A stretch of DNA of 64,000 nucleotides from Algiphilus sp965216485 (GTDB taxonomy: Bacteria; Pseudomonadota; Gammaproteobacteria; Nevskiales; Nevskiaceae): contig NZ_OZ244162.1 of the NCBI RefSeq assembly GCF_965216485.1, positions 682,001 to 746,000 of the forward strand, in the 5' to 3' direction. The notes beneath the pieces were generated by a model. It searched no databases, was not told the DNA's origin, and saw only the letters and a program-made list of their open reading frames with translations. Shown one piece after another: positions 19,607 to 27,570 of this stretch. Both the position numbers and the translations under genes were made by a program. How positions within the stretch are numbered: position 1 is the stretch's first letter; each line of letters starts with the position of its first letter.

Positions 19607-21223
19607 ATGCCGAACAGTCTGCGCATCGTCGTTGTCCAGCGCCCCTTCTGTGTTGGGGACGTTTCGGGCAACGCCGATGCGATCATTGCCGACGCTGCGC
19701 GTGCACGTACCGAGCACGCGGCGGACGTCGTGGTCTTTCCCGAACTCGCATTGGTGGGTTATCCACCGGATGACCTCCTGTTGCGTACCGGTCTCCCTGA
19801 CGCCGTGCGCGATGCGCAGGCGCGCATCGCCGCCTCAGTTCCTGGCGAGGTCACCGTGGTCTACGGCCACCCCAGCTACGAAGAGGGTGTCTGCCGCAAC
19901 AGCGCCAGTGTGGTGCAGGGCGGCGTGCAGTGTGCGACCACGCACAAGCAGGCGCTGCCGAACTACGGTGTCTTCGACGAAAAGCGGCATTTCTCGGCGG
20001 GCGACCGCTCGCTATGCTTCGACTGCAAGGGGGTCCGCATCGGCCTGCTGGTGTGCGAAGACCTGTGGGTGCCGGAGCCGAGCGCGCAGGCGCTCGCTGA
20101 CGGTGCCGAGCTGCTGATCAGCATCAACGCCTCGCCCTATACGCGCGGCAAGGCGCAGCAGCGTGCGGAGATCATCCGCAGCCGCGGACGGGAAACACGG
20201 CTGCCCATCGTCTACGCGAATCTGGTGGGTGGCCAGGATGACCTGCTGTTCGACGGCGCCTCGCAGGCCATCGACGCCCATGGCAACAGCTGCTTCGTGG
20301 CGCCCTCCTTCGCCGATGGGCTCTACACCCTTCACTTCTCCGAAGGTCAACTCCAGGGGCCGATCTGCGAGGGCGAGGAGTCGCTGGGCGTGCTCTATCA
20401 GGGGTTGGTGCGCGCGGTGCGCGACTATGTCGACCGCAATGGCTTTCCTGGTGCCATTGTGGGGTTGTCCGGCGGGATCGACTCGGCACTGGTGGCTGCG
20501 CTGGCCAGCGATGCGCTCGGGCCCGAACGGGTGCGCACCGTTGCCATGCCCTCGCGCTATACCGCGGATATGTCGAACGACGACGCCGCCGAACAGGCGC
20601 GCCGGCTCGGCACGCGGCATTCGGTCATCCCGGTGGAGCCCGCATTCACGGCTTACAGCGACATGCTGGCCGAGTCCTTTGCCGGACGCACTGCGGATGT
20701 CACCGAGGAGAATCTGCAGTCGCGCATTCGCGGCACCTTGCTGATGGCACTCTCTAACAAGTTCGGCAACGTGGTGTTGACCACCGGCAACAAGTCCGAA
20801 ATGGCCGTGGGATACGCCACGCTCTACGGCGATATGTGTGGCGGCTTTGCGCCTCTCAAGGATGTCTACAAGGGGGATGTCTGGCGTCTGGCGCGTTGGC
20901 GCAATCGCGAGCAGGAGGTGATCCCGCAGCGCGTGATCGACCGTCCGCCCAGTGCCGAACTCCGCGCCGACCAGACCGACGAGGACTCACTCCCGCCTTA
21001 CAGCGTGCTTGACGAAGTGCTGCGCCTCTATGTCGAAGAGCAGTGCGCCGCGGCCGATATCGTTGCGCGCGGCTTTGACCCCGAGGTTGTGGAGCAGATC
21101 ACCGCTCTGGTGCGTCGCGCCGAATACAAGCGGCGGCAGGCGCCGCCAGGGCCCAAGGTCACGCCGGTGGCTTTCGGCCGTGACCGGCGCTTTCCGATCA
21201 CGGCTCGCTACGACGCACTCTAG
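19607..21223 (+). CDS. nadE: Glutamine-dependent NAD+ synthetase
   Basis: Final step of NAD synthesis: amidation of nicotinate adenine dinucleotide using ammonia channelled from glutamine. The 538-residue protein fuses an N-terminal nitrilase-type glutaminase (E46 in FPELALVGYPPDD, K114 in THKQALPNY, C150 in LLVCEDLW) to a C-terminal ATP-pyrophosphatase synthetase with SGGIDS at 288-293 and TGNKSEMAVGYATLYGD. All catalytic residues are present. It follows sucD after 24 bases and converges on bamD, with the two stops sharing one hairpin. Confidence 0.95.
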   Translation: MPNSLRIVVVQRPFCVGDVSGNADAIIADAARARTEHAADVVVFPELALVGYPPDDLLLRTGLPDAVRDAQARIAASVPGEVTVVYGHPSYEEGVCRNSASVVQGGVQCATTHKQALPNYGVFDEKRHFSAGDRSLCFDCKGVRIGLLVCEDLWVPEPSAQALADGAELLISINASPYTRGKAQQRAEIIRSRGRETRLPIVYANLVGGQDDLLFDGASQAIDAHGNSCFVAPSFADGLYTLHFSEGQLQGPICEGEESLGVLYQGLVRAVRDYVDRNGFPGAIVGLSGGIDSALVAALASDALGPERVRTVAMPSRYTADMSNDDAAEQARRLGTRHSVIPVEPAFTAYSDMLAESFAGRTADVTEENLQSRIRGTLLMALSNKFGNVVLTTGNKSEMAVGYATLYGDMCGGFAPLKDVYKGDVWRLARWRNREQEVIPQRVIDRPPSAELRADQTDEDSLPPYSVLDEVLRLYVEEQCAAADIVARGFDPEVVEQITALVRRAEYKRRQAPPGPKVTPVAFGRDRRFPITARYDAL

Positions 21224-21240
21224 GCAGGCTTCAGCCTGCC
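21223..21240. terminator. Shared hairpin at convergent nadE/bamD stops
   Basis: GGCAGGCT and AGCCTGCC form an eight-base inverted repeat around a two-base centre (a six-pair stem with six-base loop is more realistic). It overlaps the last base of the nadE stop and contains the bamD stop. There is no T-run on either side, so any termination role is uncertain. Confidence 0.45.
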
Positions 21241-22148
21241 GGCATGGCCTCGGGCGCGGGGGCGCCGGAGGCCTGGGTCTTGCCGCCGAATGGCCACAGC
21301 ATTTTCCACCAGGGCTGTTCTGGCTCCACCGGCACGCGCTTGGCGCGTTCCGGCTCGACTTGCGCCAGCAGCTTGCGCGCCTGCTCGGCCTGTTCGCGCA
21401 GCCCCAATTCGCCATAGGAGCGCGCCAGCATCTCCACTGCATCGAGGGTGGCGGGCGCCCCGGGGTACTCGGCGATGACGTCCTCAGCGCGCCGGGCGGC
21501 GGCCAGCCAGGCACCGCGGTCGAAGTAGTAGCGCACCACGTGCATTTCGTTGCTGGCGATGCGGTTGCGCAGGTAGATCATGCGCTGGCGTGCGTCTGCC
21601 ACAAAGGGGCTGTCGGGATAGCGGCCGATGAGCTGGGAAAAGTCATCGAATGCGCGCCGCAGGGAGGCGACATCGCGCTTGGTGGTGTCGACCAGATCCG
21701 AACCGTCGAAGAAACTCTTGTTGCGCTCGAAATTGATCATCCCGCGCAGATAGAGCATGTAGGGCACGGCGTCGTCGCGGGGGTGCTCGCGCAGAAAGCG
21801 ATCCGCTTCGGCGATGGCCTGTTCCGGTTGGAAGCTGCGGTAGTGCGCGAACACGCTTTCCAGCTGTGCCTGCGTGGCAAAGTCGGAGAAGGGGTAGCGG
21901 GCCCGCAACTGCTCGTACTGTTCCAGCGCACCCAGATAGTCGCCGCTGTCGAGGCGGCCGCGCGCGGATCGATAGAGTTCATCCGCCTCCAGCCGTAGTT
22001 CCCGCTGGCTGAGCCGGTTGGAATCACTGAAGGGGTTGTCGACGATGGGCGGCGGCGTCCCGTCGCTCGCGCAGGCGGCGAGCAGGGTGCTGGTGCACAA
22101 TACGGCGATCGTGCGTCTGGCGTGCGATATCAAGCGCGCAACGGTCAT
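21231..22148 (-). CDS. bamD: Outer-membrane assembly lipoprotein BamD
   Basis: Essential lipoprotein of the Bam complex that inserts beta-barrel proteins such as LptD. The 305-residue protein has a lipoprotein signal with lipobox LLAAC (acylated C26), followed by TPR-like repeats (ELYRSARGRLDSGDYLGALEQYEQL, YPFSDFATQAQLESVFAHY, HPRDDAVPYMLYLRGM) and the conserved IYLRNRIASNEMHVVRYYFDRGAWLAAARRA-region helices. The C-terminal extension (KRVPVEPEQPWWKMLW onward) is low-complexity. Its start is only 15 bases from the divergent rluD start; the ribosome binding site is poor. Confidence 0.95.
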   Translation of the reverse strand: MTVARLISHARRTIAVLCTSTLLAACASDGTPPPIVDNPFSDSNRLSQRELRLEADELYRSARGRLDSGDYLGALEQYEQLRARYPFSDFATQAQLESVFAHYRSFQPEQAIAEADRFLREHPRDDAVPYMLYLRGMINFERNKSFFDGSDLVDTTKRDVASLRRAFDDFSQLIGRYPDSPFVADARQRMIYLRNRIASNEMHVVRYYFDRGAWLAAARRAEDVIAEYPGAPATLDAVEMLARSYGELGLREQAEQARKLLAQVEPERAKRVPVEPEQPWWKMLWPFGGKTQASGAPAPEAMPAG

Positions 22149-22163
22149 AGTGAAGAGGCTCTA

Positions 22164-23141
22164 GTGGAGCAATCGGGCAGTATATCGGAGGCAGCCGAAG
22201 TGCCTGAAACGCTAGCCGGCAAGCGCCTGGACGCGGTTGCCGCGCAGCTGTTTCCAGACTATTCCCGCGCTCGGCTGCAGGCCTGGATACAGGTCGGACG
22301 GCTGCGCGTCAATGGTGCTGTCGCCTCGCGGCCGCGCGTCGCGGTGGCAGCCGGGGATCGGCTCGACCTCGACCCGGAACCTCTAGCCGACGAGTCGGAT
22401 GGTGAGCGCGCCCAGGCGATCGCTCTCGACGTGCTGTACGAGGATGCGGATCTGGCGGTGATCAACAAGCCCGCGGGGCTCACGGTTCATCCGGGGGCGG
22501 GCATCGCCGACGGTACGCTGCAGAATGCCTTGCTCTACCGTTATCCGGAGTCGGTCGACCTGCCGCGCGCCGGCATCATTCACCGGCTCGACAAACACAC
22601 CAGCGGCATCATGGTGGTGGCACGCAGTCTGCGCGCCCACACCCATCTGGTGCGCATGATGCAGACGCGGGACATTCATCGCGGGTACGAGGCCATCGTC
22701 TGGGGGCGCCTGGTCTCCGGCGGTACGGTGGACGCCCCCATCGGCCGCGATCCGCGCTCGCGGACCCGCATGGCAGTGAATGAATCCGGGCGCAATGCCG
22801 TGACGCACTACCGTATCCAGCAGCGCTTCGCCTGGCACACACTGCTGGATGTCCAGCTCGAAACGGGTCGCACACACCAGATCCGCGTCCATATGCGTCA
22901 TATCCACCATCCCATCGTCGGCGATGACGCTTACGGTGGGCGCCGTGGCCATGGCAAGGGCATTCCCCAGGTGTTGCGGGATCATCTCGAGACTTTTCCG
23001 CGGCAGGCACTGCATGCCCGGCGTCTGCAATTTGCCCATCCCGTACACGGGACGCCGATTGATCTCGCTGCCCCCATTCCCGCGGACTTCCGCGTCCTCG
23101 TCGAGGCCCTGGCGCAGCACGCCCCGGATCGCGGCGCCTGA
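22164..23141 (+). CDS. rluD: 23S rRNA pseudouridine synthase D
   Basis: Forms pseudouridines 1911, 1915 and 1917 in helix 69 of 23S rRNA. From the GTG at 22164 the protein has 325 residues, matching E. coli RluD (326). It has an N-terminal S4 RNA-binding domain (about 17-75), the catalytic motif HRLDKHTSG (140-148, Asp143) and the C-terminal RTHQIRVHM. GAAGAGG at 22152 serves as ribosome binding site for this start. An in-frame GTG at 22122 inside bamD is less likely. The bamD/rluD-pgeF divergence is conserved in gammaproteobacteria. Confidence 0.94.
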   Translation: MEQSGSISEAAEVPETLAGKRLDAVAAQLFPDYSRARLQAWIQVGRLRVNGAVASRPRVAVAAGDRLDLDPEPLADESDGERAQAIALDVLYEDADLAVINKPAGLTVHPGAGIADGTLQNALLYRYPESVDLPRAGIIHRLDKHTSGIMVVARSLRAHTHLVRMMQTRDIHRGYEAIVWGRLVSGGTVDAPIGRDPRSRTRMAVNESGRNAVTHYRIQQRFAWHTLLDVQLETGRTHQIRVHMRHIHHPIVGDDAYGGRRGHGKGIPQVLRDHLETFPRQALHARRLQFAHPVHGTPIDLAAPIPADFRVLVEALAQHAPDRGA

Positions 23142-23146
23142 GCCTG

Positions 23147-23890
23147 ATGATGGCTGATGATCCATTGCTGCTCTGGCCGGCCTGGCCGGCGCCCGGCAAT
23201 GTCCGCGCCTGCATGTCAACGCGACTGGGCGGCGTCAGCGAGGGGGCCTACGCCAGCCTGAACCTGGGGCTGCACAGCGGGGACGCCCCGACCCGCGTGC
23301 AGGAGAACCGGAAGCGGCTGATGCATGCGGCGGCCGTTCCCACGGAGCCCCGGTGGCTGAAGCAGGTCCACGGCACCCATGTCGAAGCGGCCCATACCCT
23401 CGACGCCGGAGCGACACCCGAAGCCGATGGCACCTGGACCGATCGGGCGCAAGTTCCCTGTGTCGTGATGGCGGCGGACTGTCTTCCTGTGCTGCTGGCG
23501 CATCGCGACGGCACGGCGGTGGCTGCCGTGCACGCGGGCTGGCGCGGCCTTGCTGCCGGCGTGCTGGAGGCGGGGTTGGCCGCATTGCCTGGCAATGCTC
23601 GTGATTACATCGCCTGGCTGGGCGCGCGCATCGGCCCACAGGCCTTTGTCGTGCGCGAGGACGTCCGTGCCGCCTTCCAGGGGCAGAACGACGAGGCGGC
23701 TTTCGAAGCACTTGCCGGGGGCCAATGGCGGGCGGATCTGGGCCGGCTTGCCGCGCTCCGCCTGCGCGCGCAGGGCGTGGCGGTGTATGACAGCGGCCTC
23801 TGCACGGCAAGTGATCCGGAGCATTACTTCTCACATCGGCGCGATGGCAAATGCGGGCGCATGGCTGCCCTTATCTGGCGTGCGCATTGA
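23147..23890 (+). CDS. pgeF: Peptidoglycan editing factor PgeF
   Basis: Multicopper-oxidase-like-fold amidase that removes mis-incorporated amino acids from muropeptide precursors, also described as a purine nucleosidase-type enzyme. The 247 residues contain the family's metal ligands H75 (LKQVHGTH), C112 (AADCLPVLL) and H129 (VHAGWRG), plus the closing signature CTASDPEHYFSHRRDGKCGR. Start ATG ATG at 23147/23150 follows the rluD stop by five bases. rluD-pgeF is a standard pair. Confidence 0.94.
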   Translation: MMADDPLLLWPAWPAPGNVRACMSTRLGGVSEGAYASLNLGLHSGDAPTRVQENRKRLMHAAAVPTEPRWLKQVHGTHVEAAHTLDAGATPEADGTWTDRAQVPCVVMAADCLPVLLAHRDGTAVAAVHAGWRGLAAGVLEAGLAALPGNARDYIAWLGARIGPQAFVVREDVRAAFQGQNDEAAFEALAGGQWRADLGRLAALRLRAQGVAVYDSGLCTASDPEHYFSHRRDGKCGRMAALIWRAH

Positions 23891-23911
23891 GGTGCTGCAT
23901 CCTGCCGTGTG

Positions 23912-23937
23912 TCGCCTCATGAATAATCACGAGGCGA
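23912..23937 (+). terminator. Hairpin downstream of pgeF
   Basis: TCGCCTC and GAGGCGA (7 pairs) enclose an A/C mismatch and an inner TGA/TCA stem with an ATAA loop. It starts 22 bases after the pgeF stop and is followed by AACTTATTG rather than a clean T-run. A transcription stop before the DUF1302 cassette is plausible. Confidence 0.5.
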
Positions 23938-23943
23938 AACTTA

Positions 23944-23973
23944 TTGCGGTGGTGCAGAGGCTTCTGCTAAAAC
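23944..23973 (+). promoter_or_regulatory. Weak candidate promoter for DUF1302 cassette
   Basis: TTGCGG, an 18-base spacer and TAAAAC fit a weak sigma-70 pattern in the 178-base gap between pgeF and the DUF1302 gene, just behind the hairpin. Nothing else in the gap is recognisable. Confidence 0.3.
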
Positions 23974-24068
23974 CTTGAACATTCTATGAAGTGCCGCCAA
24001 CGCACGGATGGCGGCCATGCTCGACACGGATGTTGGGCACCGTTCAAGGTTCTCGGGGGAGACATTGC

Positions 24069-26399
24069 ATGTCTGCATCAGTCAAGGGTGTTCGCGCGGT
24101 ATTCTGTCGTCTGGGTGTGATAGCACTGGCCGCTGGCGTCAGCGCTCCGGCCGCGGCTATCGAAATGCCGATTGGCGACTACACCGAAATCTCGCTGTCC
24201 AATCTCTTCACGGTCGGTGCGCGCTGGCGTACGCAGGGTCGTGACCCGTCGCTGGTCAGCAAGTCGACCCTGAACCCAGGGATCTGTGTGTTCCGCACCC
24301 AGGGCGACTTCGACAGCCCGGACCGCATGTTCATGGGCGACACCTGTAGCGCGACCATCGATGATCCGGAGTTTGGCGACGCCAACCAGCGCTACCTGGC
24401 ACAGCCCGGCAGTTTTGGCCCCAACGCGGATAACGGCAACACCAACTTCGATAAGGGCGACATTGTCAACGCAGCCGCCAAGCTGCAGACCGACATCCGC
24501 TTTACCCTGCCCGTTGCGGGTATCGATTTCGACTTTTTCGCGCGCACCCTGGTGCTCTTCGATGACACCTACGTCGATCTCGACGAGACCAATTTCGATA
24601 CGACTCACCTTCCACGCCGAACCCCGTTTGCCAATGCCGGTAAAAGCCGTTTAGGCGCCAGCACACAGTTGCTGGACGGCTTCGTTTCTTTCGACCTGCC
24701 CTTCATCGGAGACCGCTATCTCACAATGAAGGTGGGTCGCCAGGTCATCAACTGGGGCGAGTCGGCCTTCCTGGTCTCCAACAGCCTGAACTTCATCAAC
24801 CCGCCGAATCAGGCCTTGTTGCGCGTGCCCGGATTCGATATCGCGGAACTGTTGCGGCCGCAGGGCATGGTACAGGTGCAGACCCGGCTGTTCGGCGATG
24901 TGTCGCTGGAGGCCTTCTATCAGTATGAGTTCCGCCCAGTCGTGGTCGATCCAGTAGGCAGCTTCTTCTCGCAAAGCGACATTGTGGGTGACGGTGGCCG
25001 AGGTGCGATGCTGGCCTTTGGTAAGTCACCCGAGGATCCGCTGCAGCTCTACGAGCCCTACCGCAACCCGGAGGATCCAGCGGCGATTCTCGGCTCCACC
25101 TCCTCCCGCTTTGTGCCGCGCGACTACGCTGAGGAAAACCGTCGCGAACCCAGCGATACCGGCCAGTACGGCTTCGCTCTCCGTCAGTTCTTCCCGGACC
25201 TGATTGGCGGGACCGAGATCGGCTTGTACTTTGCGAACTATCACAACCGCTTCCCCGTGGTGAGCGCAACGGCCGCAGATGCAACCTGTATTGGCAGCGG
25301 GGGGTCGGTTGGTGGTGTGCAGCTGCCCGACCCATTGCAAGGCCTGGTGGATACGGTGGTGGGTTCATTGCCGGCCAATCCGGCGACCAACCTTGTGCAG
25401 CTGCTGGCCGATTGCGACGAGGTGGCTATTGCCAACAACCTCGCCGCCTCGCAGGGCCTGGGCTCCTTTGCTCCAGCCGATCAGGAAGCCTTGCCTTTGG
25501 ACTCGGCCCGCGTCTTCCTGGAATACCCGGAGGACATCAAGCTCTACGGCATCTCCTTCAACACCAATATCTTCGGCACCGCTTTCTCGGGTGAGTACGC
25601 CTACCGTCCACGCCTGCCGACCCAGATCCATTCCACCGACCTGGTCTTTGCTGCGCTGCAGCCCGCCTTCCCCGAACAGGATCTCGATCTCGGCATTGCG
25701 ACCCTGCCTGGGCGGCGGACCGCAGTCCCGGACTTCATCTCGCAGTTCCGCGGCGAGCCGATCGAAGCCAACCAATATGTTCGTGGTTTCGAGTACCTGA
25801 AGACCGGACAGCTCAACCTGAACTTCATCCGCTTCGTGGGTGGTAGCGGCAACCCCATCGGCGCGACCCAGGTCACCCTGTTGCTGGAGGTCGGGCTGCA
25901 GCACGTCATCGATATGCCGAAGCTGGATGAACTCCAGTTCAACGGCGGTCAGGCTGACACGCACATCTCGCACGGTGCCGATGGCAGCCGAGGCATTCAG
26001 CCTGCCGATCAGCGTCCGCAGGATCCAGGTGATCCCAACAACCCGGACAACTTCGAGCGCCGCGGCCGCCAAAACCCGACCGCCATCGCGGATCTGGATA
26101 CCTTCGGCACGGATGTCTCCTACGGCTATCGCGCCGTCATCCTGCCGCGTTATGACAACCTCTTCCTGGGGATGAACGTGAGCCCGTTGCTGGCCTTTTT
26201 CCATGATGTGGAAGGTACGACCCCGGGTATTGGCGGCAATTTCATTGAAGGTCGTCAGCAGGTGATTGCTGGTCTGTCCTTCGACTATCTGAACGCGTTC
26301 GAAGCGAACGTACGCTACACTTGGTTTACCGGTGGTGGTAGCCGAGATCTTCAGCGGGATCGCGATAACGTTCAGTTCTTCCTCGGCTACGAGTTCTGA
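24069..26399 (+). CDS. DUF1302 family outer-membrane-type protein
   Basis: A 776-residue exported protein of the DUF1302 family. The signal peptide ends near VSAPAAA30. The mature part starts EMPIGDYTEISLSNLFTVGARW and shows alternating beta-strand patterning with FDFFARTLVLFDDTY, YLTMKVGRQVINWGE (a family hallmark) and FYQYEFRP. It ends NVQFFLGYEF, the aromatic C-terminus of an outer-membrane barrel. GGGGGAG precedes the ATG at 24069. It heads a cassette with a YCF48-like protein and an RND exporter, the same partners DUF1302 proteins have elsewhere, which suggests the outer-membrane step of hydrophobic-molecule transport. The substrate is unknown. Confidence 0.85.
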   Translation: MSASVKGVRAVFCRLGVIALAAGVSAPAAAIEMPIGDYTEISLSNLFTVGARWRTQGRDPSLVSKSTLNPGICVFRTQGDFDSPDRMFMGDTCSATIDDPEFGDANQRYLAQPGSFGPNADNGNTNFDKGDIVNAAAKLQTDIRFTLPVAGIDFDFFARTLVLFDDTYVDLDETNFDTTHLPRRTPFANAGKSRLGASTQLLDGFVSFDLPFIGDRYLTMKVGRQVINWGESAFLVSNSLNFINPPNQALLRVPGFDIAELLRPQGMVQVQTRLFGDVSLEAFYQYEFRPVVVDPVGSFFSQSDIVGDGGRGAMLAFGKSPEDPLQLYEPYRNPEDPAAILGSTSSRFVPRDYAEENRREPSDTGQYGFALRQFFPDLIGGTEIGLYFANYHNRFPVVSATAADATCIGSGGSVGGVQLPDPLQGLVDTVVGSLPANPATNLVQLLADCDEVAIANNLAASQGLGSFAPADQEALPLDSARVFLEYPEDIKLYGISFNTNIFGTAFSGEYAYRPRLPTQIHSTDLVFAALQPAFPEQDLDLGIATLPGRRTAVPDFISQFRGEPIEANQYVRGFEYLKTGQLNLNFIRFVGGSGNPIGATQVTLLLEVGLQHVIDMPKLDELQFNGGQADTHISHGADGSRGIQPADQRPQDPGDPNNPDNFERRGRQNPTAIADLDTFGTDVSYGYRAVILPRYDNLFLGMNVSPLLAFFHDVEGTTPGIGGNFIEGRQQVIAGLSFDYLNAFEANVRYTWFTGGGSRDLQRDRDNVQFFLGYEF

Positions 26400-26455
26400 T
26401 CGTCGTTACTGGAACAACAATGCGCAACGCGCGACGTTGCGTCAGGGTGCGAGAT

Positions 26456-27517
26456 ATGACGAGCAATTTCTGGAAGCCGGTCTTCCGACCGGCTGTTGGG
26501 GTGGTTTTCGCGTGTGCGCTACCGCTCACTGCCGCAGCGCAGATGGGGGGCAAAGTGGACTTTGACGCCCTCCCACCGCAGACCTACGACGCGGAAATCA
26601 TGCCGCGAGCGGATGAGGATCTTGCCCTGGATGTCACCTGGACGGGCTCGCGCTATATCGCCGTTGGCGATCGCGGCCATGTGCTCGTTTCCTCGGACGG
26701 CAAGGATTGGGTACAGATCCCCATGCCTACACGGGCGGCATTGACCTCGCTCTACTTTGTCGACGAGGACCACGGCTGGGCCGTGGGGCACGATGCCGTC
26801 ATTCTGCACACGACCGATGGCGGCCGGAATTGGGAGCTGCAGCAGTTCGAACCTGGCCTCGAGGAACCGCTGCACGATGTCTTCTTCCTGGATCGTGAAC
26901 GCGGTCTTGCGGTAGGCGCCTATGGCCTCGCCTTCAAGACCGAAGATGGTGGTGAGACCTGGGAAGACTACGAAGCGCCCGCTATTCGTGACGACGAGTT
27001 CCACATCAATCGCATCTTCCCGCTCAGCGATGGCCGCCTCTTCGCCGTGGGCGAGTACGGCATGCTCGCCGTGGCCGATGGCTGGGACGGCGAATGGCGC
27101 CGTCTGCAACCGCCCTACGACAGCTCCTTCTTTGGCGGCATGGCGCTGAAGGACGGTGGCGTACTGGTCTATGGACTGCGCGGCACCGCCTATATCTCCC
27201 GCGACCTGTCGGAAGTGCCCGATATCGATCCGGATTTCGATCCGGTGCTCGGCGGTGGCGAGTCGCTGATTGGCAAGGGTTGGACCGAGATCGAGACTGG
27301 TACGACGAATTCGATGTTTGGAGGCGTGGATATCCCCGACGGCGGCTACGTCCTTGTGGGCTTGAATGGCGAAATACTGCGCCTGTCCCCCGAACTGACG
27401 GTGAAGGCCCGCAAGAATACCGAGTCCGAGTCGCCGCTGTCAGCAGCGCAGCTCGGCCCCAATAGCGAGCTGATTCTCGTCGGGGAAGGCGGGATCGAAA
27501 GCGCCCAGCTGCCCTGA
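26456..27517 (+). CDS. Secreted YCF48/BNR-like beta-propeller protein
   Basis: A 353-residue exported protein related to the photosystem II assembly factor YCF48 family, though clearly not photosynthetic here. A signal peptide (MTSNFWKPVFRPAVG... to TAAAQ) is followed by repeated propeller blades with the G-x-x-G-x-I/L...S-x-D-G-G-x-x-W pattern: VGDRGHVLVSSDGKDW, VGHDAVILHTTDGGRNW, VGAYGLAFKTEDGGETW, VGEYGMLAVADGW. ATG at 26456 has an upstream AGGG; an in-frame ATG at 26420 would add 12 basic residues and spoil the signal peptide. It lies between DUF1302 and RND genes and is probably a periplasmic adaptor of that transporter (inference). Confidence 0.82.
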   Translation: MTSNFWKPVFRPAVGVVFACALPLTAAAQMGGKVDFDALPPQTYDAEIMPRADEDLALDVTWTGSRYIAVGDRGHVLVSSDGKDWVQIPMPTRAALTSLYFVDEDHGWAVGHDAVILHTTDGGRNWELQQFEPGLEEPLHDVFFLDRERGLAVGAYGLAFKTEDGGETWEDYEAPAIRDDEFHINRIFPLSDGRLFAVGEYGMLAVADGWDGEWRRLQPPYDSSFFGGMALKDGGVLVYGLRGTAYISRDLSEVPDIDPDFDPVLGGGESLIGKGWTEIETGTTNSMFGGVDIPDGGYVLVGLNGEILRLSPELTVKARKNTESESPLSAAQLGPNSELILVGEGGIESAQLP

Positions 27518-27570
27518 GTCGCGCTTCGCGCACTGCAGGCAATTAAACGACGATACGGGAACCCTCAACG

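Noticed and set aside
18200..19717. A 505-codon minus-strand frame across sucC and sucD
   Set aside because: It runs opposite two certain genes, is rich in Asp/Gly/His-type shadow composition and has no family resemblance.
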